Below are positions 32,371 to 42,000 of a stretch of DNA of 64,000 nt, one piece after another. The stretch lies in the NCBI RefSeq assembly GCF_049200465.1, contig NZ_CP120836.1:1922001-1986000 (forward strand). Direction: 5' to 3'. Numbering within the stretch: position 1 is the first letter of the stretch; each line of letters begins with the position of its first letter. The DNA comes from Leptothermofonsia sp049200465 (GTDB taxonomy: Bacteria; Cyanobacteriota; Cyanobacteriia; Leptolyngbyales; Leptolyngbyaceae). Below the pieces are notes generated by a model. The model was not told the origin of the DNA. It did no database searches and was given only the letters and a program-made list of their open reading frames with translations. A program made the position numbers and the translations under genes.

Positions 32371-34074
32371 TCATCCACTGGTGGCTTTTCGAGGGGGTTT
32401 GGCAATGGTTGTTGCTACGGTCGAAGTGTCAAGGCTGTGATTCATTGCCTGATGGGACTGGGCTGCTACCAGAACTTCGGGTTTCGTGGCAGCGATCGCT
32501 TCAATCATGGCAAAGTGGTCAGAATCTTTAAGTTGTAAGTCTTGCCGCAACTTCCTGCAAAACTCAAAACTGCCAGAAACATCGGTGGTTTTCTGTTCTA
32601 ATAAATCCAGGACAACTCCGGTGTAGGTTTGTAGCCGCATTTGTTCAGAAACTCCTTGCATCACTTTCACCAGGGTATAGATTTCATCGGGTGTAAGGTC
32701 ATCCAGGTCGCGCCCCCCCAGCAGGTTAGAGTCAAGTGGCAGTTTGTGTAATTGCTGCCGTAAGCTGGTGGCCATGCTTTCACGCTCATACTGGGCCCGT
32801 GTGCGTTTGAGGGTGCGGTACAGCCAGATTGAACCCACTAAAACAATCAGGGCATTAAAGGCGAGGAGGGGATAGTAAGGCAACCGATTGAGGGAGGGAC
32901 GGGCACCGTAGGAAAAGAAAGTCCAGAATGAGGCCGCTGTAAATAAGGTGAACACAAGATGTTGCGCCTGCTCCTTGGATACGGGGCGACCACGCCAGAC
33001 AACAAATCTGCGGCAGAGAGCTTCTAGAATGAGACCAATGGCTAGAGTAATAGCGATCAAAACACCAAAAGTGATGTACACCGCAATCGCTTTGGGAATT
33101 GGGATGGCATGGCCGTAAATATAGAAACCAGTGTCCATGACCTTAGCAATTTGGTCGTCTTCGTGAGTCCATGCCCCGGTAAAGTAATAATCCCAGTTAC
33201 CGGCGTAGAGGAAATAGTACAGGTAGAAGGCAATCACCATGCCTAGATAGCCATACTGAACAAGCCGCCGACCGGGTTTCTTGAATTCGGTCCAGTAGGT
33301 TTTTTCGGCATCAATGTCAAAACAGGCTGCTTTACAGGCTACGCAAGCGCTTTGCTCCTTGCCGGTTTTAGAATCGACAGTGCGGCACATAGACTGGGTG
33401 ATGGCTGACTTCTGCTCGCGATACGTCTGGCTGCCCAGGAGCGATCGCGGACCGGTATAGATCTGTTGCACGGGTGCCATTGGGCAGAAGTAGTGACACC
33501 AGCTTTTACCCGCGTACAGATAACCAATCAAAATTGCACAAATAATTGTGCCAATCAGGAAACTTCCCAAAGCAATGCGATCGGAATTGATGTATAGAAT
33601 GCGGATGCCCAACCCTAAGACAAATAAACCAAACTGAAAATAGAGATGATTTCGCCCCAGCCAGGAGTTTTCAGTAATCCTGACCACATCCCAACGGGTT
33701 TCGCCAGTGACCGGATCGACTATCTTACGCCGTCGTTGGATACCCAGTGCCCGTGGAAGTTGAGAGAGAAAGGAGAGGGGGCAAATCCGCCGCCAAAACT
33801 CATGCCCAAAAACCAACAGAATAAAAATAGCCGCTGGCACAATCATTGCCCACCACATGAGTGCACTCATGGAAAAGGGTGTTTGGGGTAGACAGGATTC
33901 ACGGATTTGAATACAACTATCTGGATTGACCCGAAATGGACTTGCCAGATTGTCAGGTTGAGTCCAGGCTGGGGTAATTGGGTCGTAGAAGAGTGAAGCA
34001 ATTAATAAAAACCAGCCGAGGGTCAATAGCCATCGAACCCGGTGCATGGTTTTCTCTGAAACTTTGTGCAGCAT
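32371..34074 (-). CDS. Polyferredoxin-type 4Fe-4S membrane protein (NosR/YccM-like)
   Basis: About 567 residues from ATG 34074 (MLHKVSEKTMHRVRWLLTLG), with AAGGTGA before it. Several membrane helices are present. RRICPLSFLSQ near 100 and SWCHYFCPMAPVQQ near 190 match the CxxxxP-type cluster motifs of NapH/NosR proteins. SACVACKAACFDID follows, then WTEFKKPGRRLVQYGYLGMV. The cytoplasmic C-terminal 130 residues contain LTPDEIYTLVKVMQGVSEQM, a short domain I have seen in other cyanobacterial regulators but cannot name. It likely carries electrons through or along a membrane. It lies 80 bp downstream of the kinase gene. Confidence 0.83.
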   Translation of the reverse strand: MLHKVSEKTMHRVRWLLTLGWFLLIASLFYDPITPAWTQPDNLASPFRVNPDSCIQIRESCLPQTPFSMSALMWWAMIVPAAIFILLVFGHEFWRRICPLSFLSQLPRALGIQRRRKIVDPVTGETRWDVVRITENSWLGRNHLYFQFGLFVLGLGIRILYINSDRIALGSFLIGTIICAILIGYLYAGKSWCHYFCPMAPVQQIYTGPRSLLGSQTYREQKSAITQSMCRTVDSKTGKEQSACVACKAACFDIDAEKTYWTEFKKPGRRLVQYGYLGMVIAFYLYYFLYAGNWDYYFTGAWTHEDDQIAKVMDTGFYIYGHAIPIPKAIAVYITFGVLIAITLAIGLILEALCRRFVVWRGRPVSKEQAQHLVFTLFTAASFWTFFSYGARPSLNRLPYYPLLAFNALIVLVGSIWLYRTLKRTRAQYERESMATSLRQQLHKLPLDSNLLGGRDLDDLTPDEIYTLVKVMQGVSEQMRLQTYTGVVLDLLEQKTTDVSGSFEFCRKLRQDLQLKDSDHFAMIEAIAATKPEVLVAAQSHQAMNHSLDTSTVATTIAKPPRKATSG

Positions 34075-34154
34075 AGGGTCACCTTCTGATCTTTGGTCAT
34101 TGGTTACAGGTCGTTGGTCATTCGCGGTGAGAGCGGACCGTAAGGAGTCAGTGA

Positions 34155-36104
34155 CTACTGGGCAGTTACACTCCGCAGCCCAACCGGGTTCATCAGCCCA
34201 ACCGGGTTCATCTGCCAAACACGCAACTGTCGATTTGAACTAAAACTCACAAGGTAGTGATGATTGGGACTAAGGGCAATATCTAAATTGCGTCCCAATG
34301 TTCCTGCTTCTTTGGGAACCAGGCGTCCTCCTTTCCGGGTCCAAACTCGAATACTGCCGTTATCGTGGACGGTTACAAGACTTTGTTTGCTGAGGGAGGC
34401 GGTTATCGAATTGGCGGACTTGTCAGGGAACACCAGGGCTAATTCTTCCTGCTTCAGATCCCACACAAATCCCCGGTCTTTGCCAAAGCTGTATAGGGTG
34501 TGATCATCGGCAACCTGTAAAGCTACAATGGCATCGGTATGTCCGGCAAAGGTTCGATGCAATTGCCCGGAGCGAAGATCCCAAACTTGAAGCTGGCGAT
34601 CGCTGCTGGCACTGATGAGACTGTCCGCCTTTGCTCCATAAATCACAGCAGTGACTTCGGCATCAGGAATCTTCAGAGTTTGTATCCGGCTTCCGGTTTG
34701 CATATCCCATCGCCGCAGGTTGCCATCCTTACAACCTGTGACCAGCGATCGCTGATCCGGGCTGATGGCAATGGCCGTGATGGGGTGCTGATGCCCCTGA
34801 AAGGCCAATAAGGATTGCTCAGAATCCATATCCCAGACACGAATCGTACCATCTTCACTACCACTTGCTAATAACTTTCCATCTCGACTGGTGGCTAAAG
34901 AGGTCACAGTAGCCCGATGGCCGTAGAAAGATTTAATCGCCTTGCCGGTCGGTAAGGACCACAGGCGTAAAATATGATCCGTCCCTGCCGTAATCAGCCT
35001 GCGATTGTCAGGAGTGATCAGCATCCGCTCCACTCCCGATTGAATTGGTAGATCTCGCACCATGGTTAAGCGAACCTCAGATTGATAGAACTGCTTCCCA
35101 AATTGGGTGAGCAGGGTTCTAATCTGCTTGCCATGAGCATGGATATACTGCCCGCCAACTACACCTAGCAGCAGAGCCGCAGCCGCTGGAATAAATGTTT
35201 TCTGCATGGCTGTTCGCCATCCAGAAATTGACACTGGCTGCCAGGAACTTTTTACGCTGGGTAACGTCTGAAGATCAGTCAGGACATCGGCGGGTCGCTG
35301 GTAGCGATCGCTAAATTTCACACGCACCAGTCCATCTAGAATCTCAACCAGTTTGGGATCAACCGATTTGTCATCTAATAAATAACGATGCCAATCGATT
35401 TCTCCTGAAATTAAATCCTGCTTAAATTCACGTGGATGAACCCCTGTCAGCATATGAATCACTAGCATTCCCAAAGCATACAGATCGCTGTTTAATTGGG
35501 ACATGCCCAGGTGTTGCTCATCGGGCATATAACCTGGAGTGCCAATGGCAAGAGCCAGGTCATCACAGTCAGGTTTTGTGCTGGACTCGTCCTCTGGCAG
35601 AAAGCAGGCCGCTCCAAAATCAATTAAAACCAACCGACCGTCCCGCCGCCGCCGGATCAGATTACTGGGTTTAATATCCCGGTGAATGACTCGATGGGAA
35701 TAGAGATAGTCCAGTACGGGGAGCAGTTCTAGCAGCAATTTGATGGCTACATCGGAAGTTAAGCGTTGTTTGCGGGCAAACCATCGGCCCAGGTTTTCGC
35801 CATCAATATACTCTTGCACTAAATAAGGCTGCTCTTGCTCATGACAATAGGCATATAACGTTGGGATTTGAGTGTGATGTTGTCCCAAACGCTCTAGAAC
35901 AGAAGCCTCTGTTTCAAACAAATGCTGGGCAGCCTCTTGCGAAATGGCATTATTCGATGACAGTTTGAGACATTTAACAACACACAATGGATGACGGGGA
36001 AGATACTTGTCGCGAGCCAGATAGGTTTCACTAAACCCGCCCGCTCCTAGTTTTTCTAGAATCAGGTAGCGTCCGGTTAATAGTCGCCCAATCATACAAT
36101 TCAA
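34155..36104 (-). CDS. Ser/Thr protein kinase with WD40 propeller
   Basis: The 649-residue protein starts MNCMIGRLLTGRYLILEKL. The kinase domain (about 10-285) keeps all key residues: LGAGGFSETYLA, VVKCLK, HRDIKPSNL, LIDFGAACF, GTPGYMPDEQ. A membrane helix follows near 310 (FIPAAAALLLGVVGGQYI), then seven WD40-like repeats (LASGSEDGTIRVWDMDSEQS, LISASSDRQLQVWDLRSGQL). The kinase faces the cytoplasm and the propeller sits beyond the single helix. An 18-bp tandem duplication gives MNPVGLMNPVGL near the C terminus. It is the first gene of a three-gene minus-strand run with the polyferredoxin and FHA-reductase genes, whose FHA domain could read its phosphorylation. Confidence 0.92.
   Translation of the reverse strand: MNCMIGRLLTGRYLILEKLGAGGFSETYLARDKYLPRHPLCVVKCLKLSSNNAISQEAAQHLFETEASVLERLGQHHTQIPTLYAYCHEQEQPYLVQEYIDGENLGRWFARKQRLTSDVAIKLLLELLPVLDYLYSHRVIHRDIKPSNLIRRRRDGRLVLIDFGAACFLPEDESSTKPDCDDLALAIGTPGYMPDEQHLGMSQLNSDLYALGMLVIHMLTGVHPREFKQDLISGEIDWHRYLLDDKSVDPKLVEILDGLVRVKFSDRYQRPADVLTDLQTLPSVKSSWQPVSISGWRTAMQKTFIPAAAALLLGVVGGQYIHAHGKQIRTLLTQFGKQFYQSEVRLTMVRDLPIQSGVERMLITPDNRRLITAGTDHILRLWSLPTGKAIKSFYGHRATVTSLATSRDGKLLASGSEDGTIRVWDMDSEQSLLAFQGHQHPITAIAISPDQRSLVTGCKDGNLRRWDMQTGSRIQTLKIPDAEVTAVIYGAKADSLISASSDRQLQVWDLRSGQLHRTFAGHTDAIVALQVADDHTLYSFGKDRGFVWDLKQEELALVFPDKSANSITASLSKQSLVTVHDNGSIRVWTRKGGRLVPKEAGTLGRNLDIALSPNHHYLVSFSSNRQLRVWQMNPVGLMNPVGLRSVTAQ
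34176..34211. repeat. 18-bp tandem duplication in kinase 3' end
   Basis: CAGCCCAACCGGGTTCAT is present twice in direct succession (34176-34193, 34194-34211), adding six residues in frame. Confidence 0.9.
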
Positions 36105-36179
36105 CCTTCCATGGGGTTAGACCTGCGCGGGTTCTACCGCCATCAGGCGGTATTCTCAAATGACAGAATGACCTCTGCA

Positions 36180-36298
36180 CTAAGTAACTAGACAAAATTA
36201 AATTGAAGATAGATTCGGGGGTGGAGGGGATGGAACCCCCTGCCTAGGGTGAAGCCCCCATTCCTTCTTCTTACAATTAATTGAGTGGAGCTACTTAG
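36180..36298. repeat. C-rich hairpin repeat, type D ends
   Basis: CTAAGTAACTAGAC at the left and GTGGAGCTACTTAG at the right are inverted ends. The core has AGGGGATGGAACCCCCT-like and a weaker GGGTGAAGCCCCC hairpin. It is the reverse of 17417-17523. The 400 bp after it contains no convincing gene. Confidence 0.75.
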
Positions 36299-36732
36299 AA
36301 ACAACTGCATGTCATTTTGCAGTTGTAATTGCGTTCACTCCTTCACACCCGGAAACAGGGCTTTTCTCATCAATTCGCCGAGTCAGGGAGCGAATCAACC
36401 TGTGTGGTAGATGAAACTTTGACTACCCTGATTTACGAGCAATGTAAGGGTAGATCTGATTTAGATGTCTCTGTAGATTATAGTGACCAAAAGCGCTGTT
36501 GTCCACGTCTTATGACAGAACTAACCGGAACAAGTGAGGCCAAATTAACTAGAACTTGCTACATGGTAAAGTTCTAATTAACTTTTGACTTTCTTGAATC
36601 TACTTAGACTGGCACAACGTAGCAGGTAATGTGACAGTCTATAAACAAGCATACACCAGGTTTTATGGTGAGAGTAGATGGATAAACATAAAATTGCGAT
36701 TTGAACCGCTTTTCAAACTACTGGAGGAGTGA

Positions 36733-36885
36733 GTGTTGCAAGGAATCAGCGAAGTCACAAAAGTAACTGAAGTGATCTGTGATTACGATGTCGCAGGCAC
36801 ATCTGAGGAGCGGTATCTTTATCATTCCGTAGGAAAAACTCAAAGTAATGCAACGGATGCTTATGGCAACCGGAGCAGAGGCTGA
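36733..36885 (+). CDS. Doubtful small ORF with good ribosome-binding site
   Basis: A GTG at 36733 (or TTG at 36736) behind CTGGAGGAG opens a 50-codon frame reading GISEVTKVTEVICDYDVAGT and ending at 36885. A lone GGGCGTTGCTGAAAATAGG half-end of the IS1-like family follows at 36887. The family is not recognised and it may be a gene remnant. Confidence 0.2.
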   Translation: MLQGISEVTKVTEVICDYDVAGTSEERYLYHSVGKTQSNATDAYGNRSRG

Positions 36886-37003
36886 AGGGCGTTGCTGAAA
36901 ATAGGAGTGCATCTACCAGAGAGTAAGCAGATCGGTATCGAACTTGCAGAGTTCAAGATGCTGAAAGATATAGCTCCATCTGAAACGCAAGGATACATTG
37001 AAG

Positions 37004-38689
37004 ATGGTTTTTACTTTCTGGGATATTCCTGGGATCCGGTCTCACAAGTCATTGGAAGTTCTGGAGCGATCGCTCAGTCCAATCTGTATTTACGGCGATC
37101 AAGGGCAAACCGTTTATGCCAGTCAGAGTTTTCTAGAGTTGCTGCAAGCCAAAGCTGAGGATGTTGGTTTCTTTGATTATTTTGCATCAGGATCTACCAC
37201 CCTGGCTCTATTAACAAAGTTTTGGGAACGCGCTTTGCAAGGTGAAACCATTGGTTTTCTTTCTAAAACCAAAGATGGCTGGGAAGATATTGAGTGTTCC
37301 CTCCAATTCAATCCTGATGCAAAGTTAATGTTTTTAACCGCTAAGAGAGTCAGTTCTGAGGGAGACACTCAGAAACTGATTGAAGAGTATGAGCGGGCTA
37401 TCTCCCTATTTAACTGCGCCAGTCTGGCAACTGCCTTGATTAACCCAGATGGAATGGTGGTCAGGTGCAATCAGAGATTTCACGAACTCCTGGAAACCAC
37501 GGAGGATGAAACGCTTCACCTCGAAAAATTTGTTCATCCGGAGGATCGGCTGGTTGACGGGGATTTAAGGCAGAAATTGCTTGCGGGAGACATTAGTTCC
37601 TATACGATCGAAAAACGGTTAATTTCCAGAAGCCAGGATGTTATTTGGGTTAATATCAGCGTTTCGCTGATTGACTTGCCTGCCTGTATCAAAGGCTACC
37701 GGAAATATTTTGTTGCTTTGTTGGAGGATATCACAGAGAGTCGCAAGATTTATAATGCACTCGTCAGAACCGAAGAAAAATGGAAAGCATTTGTTTTAAA
37801 TAGCCCTTATCTATTTATTCAAACTAGCAATACGGGGCAAATTATTTATGCCAGCCCTGTGGTTGAAAGTTTATTAGGCTATAAAGAAGAGGAATTACTG
37901 GGGCGGTACGTGACTGAGTTTATCCATGCCAACAACTTCAACGAGTTTGAGTTAGCGCTTCAGCTGTGGGTTAGTAACGTTCAATCTAGGCACCTGGGTA
38001 TCGAATGCTGGTGGAAGACAAAATCTGGTAAATGGATATTTCTATACATTCAGGGACAACAATTTCCCTCGGTTTTAGAAATTGATGGAGTTGTGATTAC
38101 TGGACACAACATTACCGATCGCAAGTATCTGGAGGTTGAACTAAAAGCTAGCGAAGAACGGTTTAAATCCCTGATATCTAATATTCCTGGGGCTATCTTT
38201 CGCTGTGACTCAACCTATACAATGAAGTTCATCAGTGACGGAATTGAAGAGATCACCGGGTATCCAGCTTCAGCCTTTGTCAATAACCGGGGCCTTTCTT
38301 ACCTCAGCATTGTTCACCCTGATGACATTACATTGATTAAGGATTCGTTGATTCAGTCAGTTTTAGATCGTTATCGCTGTTCAATTGAATACCGAATCAT
38401 TCATGCTAATGGCCAGATACGTTGGATATCGGAACGCAAACAGGGAGTGTTTGACAATAGTGATAATCTCCTCTGGTTAGGAGGTGTCTTGCTTGATATT
38501 AGCGATCGCAAACGCCTGGAAGAAGACTATCGGCGTAGTGAAGCCGAACGCAAACGCCTGGAAGCAGAACTCCATCGCTGTGAAGCTATTAACCGCACAA
38601 TGGCCCAGATGATTCCTGGGTTAATCCACTCTAATTGTTTGGAATACCTGCCCACTCTTGCCTCTAGCAATGCTGGAATTGCTGATTGA
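37004..38689 (+). CDS. Multi-PAS sensor protein without output domain
   Basis: About 561 residues from ATG 37004; AAGGA 10 bp upstream decides this start over the TTG at 36998. Four PAS-type segments are seen: near 20-110 (SPICIYGDQGQTVYASQSF), 130-240 (ATALINPDGMVVRCNQRFHE), 260-375 (FIQTSNTGQIIYASPVVESL) and 385-505 (EERFKSLISNIPGAIFRCDS). PAC-like ends include HNITDRK and LLDISDRKRLEE. A coiled coil (RRSEAERKRLEAELHRCEAI) follows and the protein stops without kinase, GGDEF or EAL domain. Either it signals through partners or an output domain was lost. Ligands cannot be inferred. Confidence 0.85.
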   Translation: MVFTFWDIPGIRSHKSLEVLERSLSPICIYGDQGQTVYASQSFLELLQAKAEDVGFFDYFASGSTTLALLTKFWERALQGETIGFLSKTKDGWEDIECSLQFNPDAKLMFLTAKRVSSEGDTQKLIEEYERAISLFNCASLATALINPDGMVVRCNQRFHELLETTEDETLHLEKFVHPEDRLVDGDLRQKLLAGDISSYTIEKRLISRSQDVIWVNISVSLIDLPACIKGYRKYFVALLEDITESRKIYNALVRTEEKWKAFVLNSPYLFIQTSNTGQIIYASPVVESLLGYKEEELLGRYVTEFIHANNFNEFELALQLWVSNVQSRHLGIECWWKTKSGKWIFLYIQGQQFPSVLEIDGVVITGHNITDRKYLEVELKASEERFKSLISNIPGAIFRCDSTYTMKFISDGIEEITGYPASAFVNNRGLSYLSIVHPDDITLIKDSLIQSVLDRYRCSIEYRIIHANGQIRWISERKQGVFDNSDNLLWLGGVLLDISDRKRLEEDYRRSEAERKRLEAELHRCEAINRTMAQMIPGLIHSNCLEYLPTLASSNAGIAD

Positions 38690-38960
38690 TATAAGTGGAT
38701 GGGTGGAAGAGTGAAAGGGGGATGGAGTGATGGAGTGAAAGGGTGGATGAGTAGAGGGGTAAGTTTTAGGGTGAAACCTCAAAACTTAACCCTTTCTAAC
38801 ACTTACCCCTTTCTAACAACTAAGGGACTCGCCGAGAAATAACATCCCACTTTCATCCACCCATCCACCCATCCACCCGTTCAACTTGGGAATTGATTTG
38901 TACGCTGATCCCTAACGACCAACCGCTAACAACTGACCCTCCCCCCCTCCCCGCTCCCTT
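38690..38960. repeat. Low-complexity GGATGGRTGG tract
   Basis: Repeats of GATGGAGTGA and GGTGGAAGAGTGAAAGG, then a partly complementary AACTTAACCCTTTCTAAC segment and CATCCACCCATCCACCCATC, fill the space between the PAS gene and the gene at 39138. No gene is seen. Confidence 0.55.
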
Positions 38961-39137
38961 GCCTGCCATAAAACTCTTAATCAGAACTCTGGATTGCTTC
39001 GCATAATCTTTCAATCAGACTATTCGGATCTAGAAAAGTTTAGGATAAAATGAATTCATTGCATTTGATTTCTTCAGGTGTGCGGAGCTACCTTATGAGT
39101 AGCAACTGATAATAAAACCGTAATTTTTTTCACTTAA

Positions 39138-40544
39138 ATGAGTCGTGAAGTTCCTGCCCTGGGTGTGAGTGAGGAGCCGGTTCAGGCCACCCTTCAATCA
39201 GAAGTTGAGTCCGTGACTGAGCCATTCCGTCAGGAAGAATTTTCTGAAGAAAATGCTGCTCTAGAAGGTGACTCGAAATTCCATGCTAATCTACTGAATC
39301 AGGCTGTTCAGTTACAACCTAAAGCTAAGGTTGCTTTAATTCGCAAATTGATTACTCAGCTTGAAACGAGTCATATTCAGACCATTTTAGAATTTGGGTT
39401 ACGAGAGATTGGCGATCGCCACCGTCGCGGTACCGTAACTACTTCGGTAAATCACAATACCCGATTGTTGCTTAAGAAAGATTACAGTTACCAGGATCGG
39501 GGGTTGAGTGAACCAGCCCAGTATTACGTTTATCTGCGGCGACGTAAGCCGAAGCTAGATCGATACATTGGGGCATTATTTTATGTCCCTGAAGGTTGCG
39601 TACTTTCCTATGGTCTGGATGGGGAGGGGCGTATCGTTTTTAACCCGCCAGCCAATGTATTCCAGTTACAGGACTGTACCAATCCTTCTGTGACTCAAAT
39701 TGTTCGCCTTATTTGTCTGGAACCGCCTCCACCGGACTACACCTTTACGAAGCAGCAGAATGATACTCCAGAAATTTACCTGAACGTGGAGTATCTGGAC
39801 GTTAGAACTTACCAACCCATTATGAAGCAGGTGTATCCTTTCCCGGCCTGTATGCATGAAGGGGGACCGCTCGATCGCTATCGCTGGGAAGTTTCACTCG
39901 TACGGCGATCTCTGGAGCCCTCTGATTTTCATGAACTGGCTGTTCAGCCCGCTCTAGTCAATTCCCCATTGAAGAGGGAGTTACCGTCGCTCCCAAATGG
40001 ATTGAATTCATTAGCTGCTTCAGATCAGTCATCTCCTGAGGTCGAACCTCCTTTAAGTCGTTCTAGAGGAGCTTCTTCCAAGCCACCTCGACGCATCCTT
40101 GAGTTGCCAGCGACTAAATCTCTCACCTTCTATTTGTCGAATCAAGACGACTCAGACACCGTCTTAAAACGGATGCGTCTATGGGTTGCCTGGAGTGAAA
40201 AAGCCATGCCTCAATCCAGATGGACGCTGGTTCAAAATGAGATGGTTTATACACTGATGAATGCTCATTTCAAGCGAACCATTCTCAAGTTTTCTTACGA
40301 TCAGGGGACGGTTATATTGGAAAACTCACTGGCTGTTCTGGTGAAATGGTTCCATGATTTAAGCCTCGCCGTTTCTCAGGCGCAGAATCAACGGCAGTAC
40401 AGTACGGCTCAATTGAAACTGGCACACAGCCTCTTTGTCGATATGAGCCTTCCCCAAAAAGACCCGGTGGTTGTGTTGAAAAAATTGTTTGGAGTTGAGT
40501 TTGCTGTCACTCCAGGCAATCAAAAGCCAGAAGCAAAACGCTAA
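39138..40544 (+). CDS. Conserved-looking cytoplasmic protein of unknown function
   Basis: The 468-residue protein has no signal peptide or membrane helix. The N terminus is acidic, followed by a helical part (LQPKAKVALIRKLITQLETS) near 55-90. A basic/aromatic region is next (QYYVYLRRRKPKLDRYIGAL near 125, with FYVPEGCVLSYGLDGEGR). A Pro/Ser-rich linker spans 275-320. The C-terminal domain is near 325-460 (KSLTFYLSNQDDSDTVLKRM, then WVAWSEKAMPQSRW). I do not recognise the family. The ATG at 39138 has no obvious Shine-Dalgarno sequence but begins the only sensible N terminus. It stands alone. Confidence 0.75.
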   Translation: MSREVPALGVSEEPVQATLQSEVESVTEPFRQEEFSEENAALEGDSKFHANLLNQAVQLQPKAKVALIRKLITQLETSHIQTILEFGLREIGDRHRRGTVTTSVNHNTRLLLKKDYSYQDRGLSEPAQYYVYLRRRKPKLDRYIGALFYVPEGCVLSYGLDGEGRIVFNPPANVFQLQDCTNPSVTQIVRLICLEPPPPDYTFTKQQNDTPEIYLNVEYLDVRTYQPIMKQVYPFPACMHEGGPLDRYRWEVSLVRRSLEPSDFHELAVQPALVNSPLKRELPSLPNGLNSLAASDQSSPEVEPPLSRSRGASSKPPRRILELPATKSLTFYLSNQDDSDTVLKRMRLWVAWSEKAMPQSRWTLVQNEMVYTLMNAHFKRTILKFSYDQGTVILENSLAVLVKWFHDLSLAVSQAQNQRQYSTAQLKLAHSLFVDMSLPQKDPVVVLKKLFGVEFAVTPGNQKPEAKR

Positions 40545-40574
40545 ATGCTAAGTAGTCACAATGAACTGCGTATA

Positions 40575-40775
40575 GCGCCACGAATGAAAAAAGGGAGTCA
40601 AGGGAATCAAGGGTTCTATTTTCAATTCAGGCAGGGGAGTAGGTGATGGAATGATGGAGTGATGGGGTAATGGGGTGATAGTCCTTTCCATCACTCTACC
40701 TCACACCCTTGAAAAGGGCTATATCACTCCATCACACTTTTCCCCTTCTGGCTCCTGACTTCTGACACCTCACAC
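40575..40775. repeat. Low-complexity GTGATGG tract
   Basis: GTGATGGAATGATGGAGTGA-type repeats are followed by a partly complementary CCATCACTCTACCTCACACC run. No gene is seen. Confidence 0.5.
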
Positions 40776-40776
40776 C

Positions 40777-41574
40777 TCAATCCACAATTGTAGAAGTCAC
40801 TTCTAATGAGGTCATATCAGCGGGTTGCACGGTGGGTAGATCGGCTGTGGCAATTTGTAAAAGAGTTTGATCAGGCTCATAGAGTTTTGTCATCGCCTGT
40901 TGCAACAATTCCTGAACCAACAGACTGTTATACATCAGCGAACCCTCTAAGGATTTAGTGGCATCGATCGCTCTCTGCCAATCTCCAACTTTCTCCGCCG
41001 CGATCGCCTGATTCAATTGCCTGGCCTGCTTGCTCCAGAGTTGTCTTAGTTCAACAGCGCGATCGTGCAACTGGCTGGTTTCTGGAATCGCTTGAAGTAT
41101 TGCAATAGCCGTTTTCACCTGGGCCTGCTGACAGTGGAGGGTTGCCTGTCGGAGTAACTCCCTCGACCAGTCCTCTTGAAGTTGTTGGGCCATTTCATAG
41201 TGACGACTATTTTTAGGAATTCCTGCAATCGTGGCAATCGCCTGTCCAAATTGTTCACGGCTGGCTAATGCCTGCGCTTTTTCTAGCAGGCTACTGTACA
41301 GAGTTTCCATTGTGTTGGGCAGCCTGTCTTTGCCACCCTGGCTCCATTGAAGATTGAACAATGGCTCCGTAGTATTGGAGGTTGCAATGACGGCTTTTGG
41401 CAAACAATGCTTTTCAGCACTGCTCAATTGATTAGGAGCTTTTGAAGAACCCGCTTTGGCAGCCTGATTTCTGCAATCATAATCGCTGGCTCCTGAAGTG
41501 GAGGATTGTGTCCAGCCATAGATAAGTATTGCTAAGCAGACAATGGTTCCGCTACTTAAGATCTGACGGTTCAT
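40777..41574 (-). CDS. Membrane-anchored TPR-like helical protein
   Basis: About 265 residues from ATG 41574 (MNRQILSSGTIVCLAILIYG). An upstream in-frame start would add 23 residues in front of the hydrophobic helix and is less likely. One N-terminal membrane helix (about 6-22) is followed by a helical-repeat region, ASREQFGQAIATIAGIPKNS, QAQVKTAIAILQAIPETSQL, AEKVGDWQRAIDATKSLEGS, each about 34-45 residues apart and TPR-like. Function is unknown; it is probably a periplasm-facing or cytoplasm-facing scaffold. Confidence 0.75.
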   Translation of the reverse strand: MNRQILSSGTIVCLAILIYGWTQSSTSGASDYDCRNQAAKAGSSKAPNQLSSAEKHCLPKAVIATSNTTEPLFNLQWSQGGKDRLPNTMETLYSSLLEKAQALASREQFGQAIATIAGIPKNSRHYEMAQQLQEDWSRELLRQATLHCQQAQVKTAIAILQAIPETSQLHDRAVELRQLWSKQARQLNQAIAAEKVGDWQRAIDATKSLEGSLMYNSLLVQELLQQAMTKLYEPDQTLLQIATADLPTVQPADMTSLEVTSTIVD

Positions 41575-41802
41575 AGCCCAAAAAGGTCCAAAACGAACAA
41601 TAGTGTGAGGATGGTAAAAGCAGATGCCCCCTGAACTGTACAACCTTAAGTCGGTATATCGCGTGAAGGTTCGTTTGCTGGTGAAAGAGCAGTGTAAGCT
41701 CCTCTTTCATCCCAACCCAAATCCCTGGAATATTGGTCTTATTTGGAGGATAAGCCTTACTTATCCTCCAAACTCTCAGAAAGCCCGCGCGAAAACAGAG
41801 GC

Positions 41803-41909
41803 TAGTACAGCAAAACGAAAGTTTTGTTGGGGGTGCAGGGGTTCCACCCCTGCTTGGGGGCGAAGCCCCCAACCCCCCATATTGCGAAATTTAGTGTTTG
41901 CAACAATAG
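41803..41909. repeat. C-rich hairpin repeat, type B ends
   Basis: TAGTACAGCAAAACGAAAG to GTGTTTGCAACAATAG, with GCAGGGGTTCCACCCCTGC and TTGGGGGCGAAGCCCCCAA hairpins. The order of the two hairpins is reversed relative to 17523. A CTTATCCTCCAAACTC inverted pair with GGAGGATAAG lies just upstream (41745-41775). Confidence 0.75.
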
Positions 41910-42000
41910 TGGCCTGTCAAGACTTATTTTGTGAGTTGAGAACTCACAAAATAACCACTCTTATTCAATCCAGAGATACAACATTAAAACTGACAAACCA

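Noticed and set aside
36892..37158. Alternative 88-residue frame overlapping the PAS gene start
   Set aside because: The overlapping frame from 37004 continues into clear PAS sequence and has a better-placed ribosome-binding site.
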